NCBI GenBank assembly: GCA_020721025.1
Contig: DYNO01000003.1
Span: 1-37,345, forward strand
Source: Thiomargarita sp.
GTDB lineage: Bacteria; Pseudomonadota; Gammaproteobacteria; Beggiatoales; Beggiatoaceae
Length of the DNA stretch: 37,345 bases
Direction: 5' to 3'
The notes under the pieces: model-generated
The model's input: the letters and a program-made list of their open reading frames with translations, nothing else
Databases searched by the model: none
Told to the model about the DNA's origin: nothing
Made by a program: the position numbers and the translations under genes
Part shown: positions 34,208 to 37,345 of the stretch, in pieces
How the letters are laid out: each line of letters starts with the position of its first letter
Position numbering within the stretch: the stretch's first letter is position 1

Positions 34208-34972
34208 TCAACGCGCTTGATCCGCCACCCATTCTTGCACCCAACGCGTATTTCGTTCCCGGCTCAACACTTCGCAACGAGCTCGCATCAATACGACGCT
34301 GAAATAAAAGAATTTAAACGCCAATGCCATCAGTAATAGTGGAATAAGCATGTCAATATGGATTGAGGAAGTGCCTTTTAACACGTTGATGCTTGAGCCT
34401 TGATGCAGGGTATTCCACCACACCACTGAGTAGTGAATGATGGGAATATTGACCACGCCAACTAAAGTTAGAATGGTGCTCGCACGCGCTGCGGTACGTT
34501 TATCTTCAATGGCAGAATTGAGGGCGATAATGCCCAAATAGAGAAATAAGAGAATTAATTCAGACGTTAAGCGCGCATCCCACACCCACCATGTGCCCCA
34601 CATCGGCTTGCCCCATAAAGAACCGGTTGCCAACGCAAGAAATGCGAACCATGCCCCAATGGGTGCCGAACTTGCCGCCATAATGTCCGCTAATTTAATC
34701 TGCCACACCAAGCCAATTGCGCTTGCAACTGCCATGACCATGTAGATGAACATCGACATCCATGCAGCGGGAACGTGAATGTACATGATGCGGTAACTTT
34801 CCCCTTGTTGATAATCGGGGGGGGAGTTGAATAACGCGAAATATAAGCCTGTCGTCATCAATCCAAAACACAGCACGCCAAATACGGCGATGAAGTAGCG
34901 CGAAACGGTGTAAAAATACTTCGGTGAGGCGAATTTATGTAAAAATGCCCAAATTACTTTGAAAATATTCAT
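34208..34972 (-). CDS. ccmC: Cytochrome c maturation heme protein CcmC
   Basis: A 254-residue inner-membrane protein with six hydrophobic helices. It carries the tryptophan-rich heme-handling motif WGTWWVWDARLTSE (125-138) and the flanking histidines in YIHVPAAW (H66) and in IIHYSVVWWNTLHQG (about 180-190). CcmC binds heme at the periplasmic face and loads it on CcmE. It is normally within ccmABCDEFGH; here no ccmB lies upstream and no ccmD or ccmE downstream, so the pathway genes are split. The gene follows gspA by 107 bases on the same strand, which may be coincidence. Confidence 0.95.
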   Translation of the reverse strand: MNIFKVIWAFLHKFASPKYFYTVSRYFIAVFGVLCFGLMTTGLYFALFNSPPDYQQGESYRIMYIHVPAAWMSMFIYMVMAVASAIGLVWQIKLADIMAASSAPIGAWFAFLALATGSLWGKPMWGTWWVWDARLTSELILLFLYLGIIALNSAIEDKRTAARASTILTLVGVVNIPIIHYSVVWWNTLHQGSSINVLKGTSSIHIDMLIPLLLMALAFKFFYFSVVLMRARCEVLSRERNTRWVQEWVADQAR

Positions 34973-35079
34973 GGTGACGATTCATTTTGTGGTCAATTGT
35001 GAGATGATGTGGTTGAAGCAGGATGTGACATTCTCCAGTAAAATCAATCTACCTGATTAAAAACTGTTTGTCATATTGG

Positions 35080-36759
35080 TTATTCAGCGTTTAATCGCGG
35101 TTCACCATTGGTTTGATCACTTAGCAATAACAAAATTTGTTCGCCTGCAACCCCATCGGCTGTCATATTTTGTTGTTGCTGAAATTCAAAAATTCGTCGT
35201 TTGAGTGCATTGTCATAACGTGCAGATAGTTTTTTTTCATCTTCCACAACGTTTTGTAACGCATTCAAATTTCGGCGAATCCATTTCACTGAATCATGTG
35301 TAATTCCTTGTTTTAAAATGGGAATCGGCATCGCCGGCGGCTTCCATAAAATCAGAAACGCGCCCAACCAATATTCACTGATTTTACTGGTCGGAAATTG
35401 ATGGGTTTGTCCACCAAAACTTAAGGTTGCAACATTGTCTTTTAATTTCACTACCGTGACGTGATGCGCCTTACTCTTATCAGTGATCAATTCAATAATC
35501 GTGGGGCGGTTAAAACGACGAATATCGTCCCAACTTCCTGTATGATAAAGACAAGCCAAACCTTGCGTCGCCGCACGTTCACAAGCGGTCTTGCCCTGCA
35601 AATTTCCATAATTCACATTCCATAACTGAAACAGCGTGGAAAAAGCGGCTTGAGTATCGCTGGGAATGGTTTGATTATTCAATAAATCCAATAGATTAGG
35701 TTCAGCCGGTGCTGGAGCCGGGGGCGGGGTCGCTTCGGTCACGGGCGGAGTTACTTGAGCCACAGGTTGGGGCGTGGGAGGTGGAATCGCTGGCGCGGCG
35801 GCGGGGGGGGCGGGCGAATGCGCTTGTAACGCTGACAACAGCATGGATTGCCAAGTGGGTGGTAACCAGAGGTCTTTATAGGCAATTGCCGCAATGAACA
35901 AGGTCAGAACCAACGCGCCTGTCGCCCAACGTAATGCCGTTTGTTGTTGAAAATAGCGGTTACCAACGCCACGAATGGCTTTATTCACCGTATTGGGTTT
36001 GATAATCGCTTGATTTTCAAGATATCCGTCCAGCAAGGAGCGTTCACAAATAATATTAATCAGGCGCGGAATGCCTCGCGAATATTGATAAATCTGACGC
36101 ATGGCGGACTTGGTAAACAAGGACTTATGCACCCCCGCCACCGCGAGACGATGTTCAATATAGGCTTGAGTATCTTTAAAAGACAGGGAAGTTAAATTGG
36201 CGCGAGCAGTGACTCGTTGAGATAATTGACGTAAGTTCTTGCGACGCAACAAATTATTCAGTTCTGGCTGACCGACCAAGATAATTTGGAGCAGTTTGTG
36301 ATTATCGGTTTCCAAATTATTGAGTAATCGCACTTGTTCCAAGACAGCAACACTCAAATTTTGTGATTCATCCAACACGATAACGGTATTTCGTCCCACC
36401 GAACGAGCAGTCACCAAGTAAGTTTTTAGCACATCATTGAAATCTTTCAGTGTGAACGATTCGTCATGACTGATGCGTAATTCGTCAAATAATGCAGTGA
36501 GTAGTTCAAGCGGGGAAGCACAGGGATTTGAGAGGAAGATGATATCGACATTTTCTGGCAGACGCGCCATGAGGCAACGACACAGCATCGTTTTTCCGGT
36601 CCCGACTTCTCCTGCCAATAACACGAACCCGGAACTTTCATTGATGCTATATTCCAATTGGGATAAAGCTTCACGATGACGTTCACTGAGGTAAAGATAT
36701 TGGGGATCAGGCGTAAGCGAAAAGGGGGCAGCTTTAAGTCCGAAATGTGCTGTGTACAT
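35080..36759 (-). CDS. gspA: GspA/ExeA-like ATPase with peptidoglycan-binding domain
   Basis: A 559-residue inner-membrane ATPase. The start at 36759 (MYTAHFGLKAAPFSL) is the family start; the longer frame would run into tRNA-Leu. The AAA domain has FSLTPDPQYLYLSERHREAL, Walker A GEVGTGKT (50-57) and Walker B VIVLDE (126-131). A membrane helix (about 277-294) is followed by a Pro/Ala-rich linker (about 315-354), a periplasmic domain (about 365-475) and a C-terminal peptidoglycan-binding domain (about 485-550, NALKRRIFEFQQQ and ADGVAG). ExeA helps the T2SS secretin pass the cell wall. gspB is not adjacent. The C-terminal layout argues against the exosortase-associated ATPase. It may serve the gspD product at 14047-16041. 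Confidence 0.9.
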   Translation of the reverse strand: MYTAHFGLKAAPFSLTPDPQYLYLSERHREALSQLEYSINESSGFVLLAGEVGTGKTMLCRCLMARLPENVDIIFLSNPCASPLELLTALFDELRISHDESFTLKDFNDVLKTYLVTARSVGRNTVIVLDESQNLSVAVLEQVRLLNNLETDNHKLLQIILVGQPELNNLLRRKNLRQLSQRVTARANLTSLSFKDTQAYIEHRLAVAGVHKSLFTKSAMRQIYQYSRGIPRLINIICERSLLDGYLENQAIIKPNTVNKAIRGVGNRYFQQQTALRWATGALVLTLFIAAIAYKDLWLPPTWQSMLLSALQAHSPAPPAAAPAIPPPTPQPVAQVTPPVTEATPPPAPAPAEPNLLDLLNNQTIPSDTQAAFSTLFQLWNVNYGNLQGKTACERAATQGLACLYHTGSWDDIRRFNRPTIIELITDKSKAHHVTVVKLKDNVATLSFGGQTHQFPTSKISEYWLGAFLILWKPPAMPIPILKQGITHDSVKWIRRNLNALQNVVEDEKKLSARYDNALKRRIFEFQQQQNMTADGVAGEQILLLLSDQTNGEPRLNAE

Positions 36760-36810
36760 GGGAATTCTTCGGCAAGCGATGTGGCTGCAGGGTGTCATCC
36801 CCTGTTGGCA

Positions 36811-36898
36811 TGGTGCCCGGGGCCGGACTCGAACCGGCACGGTGTGTTGCACCGAGGGATTTTAAGTCCCTTGCGTCTACCAATTTCGCCACCCGGGC
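36811..36898 (-). tRNA. tRNA-Leu (anticodon TAA)
   Basis: An 88-base tRNA with acceptor stem GCCCGGG/CCCGGGC, D-arm with GGTAGACGC, anticodon stem AGGGA/TCCCT around CTTAAAA (anticodon TAA), a long variable arm typical of leucine tRNA, T-loop TTCGAGT and encoded CCA. It is the last of the Gly-Cys-Leu cluster (leuZ position). Confidence 0.96.
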
Positions 36899-36910
36899 TA
36901 AAAAACTCAA

Positions 36911-36984
36911 TGGAGGCTGAAGCCGGAATCGAACCGACATCCACGGCTTTGCAGGCCGCTGCATAGCCATTCTGCCATTCAGCC
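36911..36984 (-). tRNA. tRNA-Cys (anticodon GCA)
   Basis: A 74-base tRNA with acceptor stem GGCTGAA/TTCAGCC, anticodon loop CTGCAAA (anticodon GCA), T-loop TTCGATT and encoded CCA. It is the middle gene of the cluster (cysT position). Confidence 0.96.
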
Positions 36985-37054
36985 AATTCTAATCACGACG
37001 AGAGTATTTAGCCAATCCGTGCTGGTTTTTAAGTACAAAAGATGACAACAAATT

Positions 37055-37130
<76 letters not shown>

Positions 37131-37149
37131 ATATCGTCTGAAGATGTGC

Positions 37150-37178
37150 ATTTTACTGGTTTTCAAACTTCTTGTCAA
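37150..37178 (-). promoter_or_regulatory. Promoter of the Gly-Cys-Leu tRNA cluster
   Basis: On the minus strand, a perfect -35 box TTGACA (37178-37173) and a -10 box TAAAAT (37155-37150) are separated by exactly 17 bases. The first tRNA begins 19 bases past the -10 box. Confidence 0.75.
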
Positions 37179-37345
37179 GCAGTAAAATACTTTTTAATCT
37201 TTGTGAAGTGAGCGACTCATACCAACTGACTTTGGCAAACGCCCCGTGTTTTAGGGCTGTCTCAGCCAGTTACTTCCAATGAGTGCGCATTATATAGAAC
37301 CGATTTGAAATCTTTAATACCAAGTGAAACAGGTCTATAACCCAA

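Noticed and set aside
36734..36986. Reading frames across the tRNA-Cys and tRNA-Leu genes
   Set aside because: Their sequences are translations of tRNA genes, a common annotation artefact.

Overview
The window reads as a chromosomal segment of a moderately AT-rich gammaproteobacterium. Supporting signs are a T2SS secretin and a GspA/ExeA-type ATPase, CcmC, the conserved tRNA order Gly(GCC)-Cys(GCA)-Leu(TAA) known from E. coli glyW-cysT-leuZ, two AsmA-like envelope proteins (YdbH-like and YhdP-like), and many two-component and c-di-GMP proteins. The gene content, scattered T2SS genes and REP-like intergenic repeats would suit a Thiotrichales/Beggiatoa-like sulfur bacterium, but that is inference without any database search.

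Layout. 1-5.3 kb: a REP-like repeat, a sigma-54-dependent response regulator, a YdbH/AsmA-like periplasmic protein, a bacteriohemerythrin cut by an in-frame TAA, and a MOSC-domain protein. 5.4-12.5 kb: a YhdP-like protein on the minus strand, a long AT-rich intergenic region, then an HPt protein overlapping a REC-PAS-GGDEF-EVL protein, followed by an M48 lipoprotein protease. 12.7-19.5 kb: an ATP-grasp ligase-like gene, a palindromic MITE-like element, gspD, an ABC-2 permease, and a fused sugar-phosphate transferase/NDP-sugar dehydratase. 19.5-20 kb: an IS605-type TnpB relic. 20-25.3 kb: a large transglutaminase/DUF2126 protein and a two-gene ABC-ATPase plus TOPRIM-like pair (candidate defence module). 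25.5-29.5 kb: two tRNA-Thr genes with a clear promoter, a CDF metal exporter, a DegT aminotransferase and a GabD-like dehydrogenase. 29.6-34 kb: a sensory cluster of two paralogous orphan solute-binding proteins, a SpoIIE/PP2C-type phosphatase with HAMP, and a Tsx-like outer-membrane channel gene broken by an in-frame TAA. 34-37.3 kb: a second copy of the palindromic element, an isolated ccmC, gspA/exeA, and the three-tRNA cluster with its promoter.

How the genes may work together. Signalling is the dominant theme: REC-sigma54, HPt, REC-GGDEF-EVL, and periplasmic binding protein plus phosphatase. Envelope building is the second: YdbH and YhdP homologues, GspD and GspA, M48 protease, CcmC, and the sugar transferase/dehydratase fusion, which may act with the DegT aminotransferase about 7 kb away in making an aminosugar-initiated glycan. 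The most noteworthy items are the ATPase/TOPRIM-like pair with an 18-bp coding minisatellite, two conserved genes each interrupted by a single in-frame TAA with an intact-looking tail, the transferase-dehydratase fusion, the TnpB relic with a structured tail, and a two-copy inverted-repeat element.
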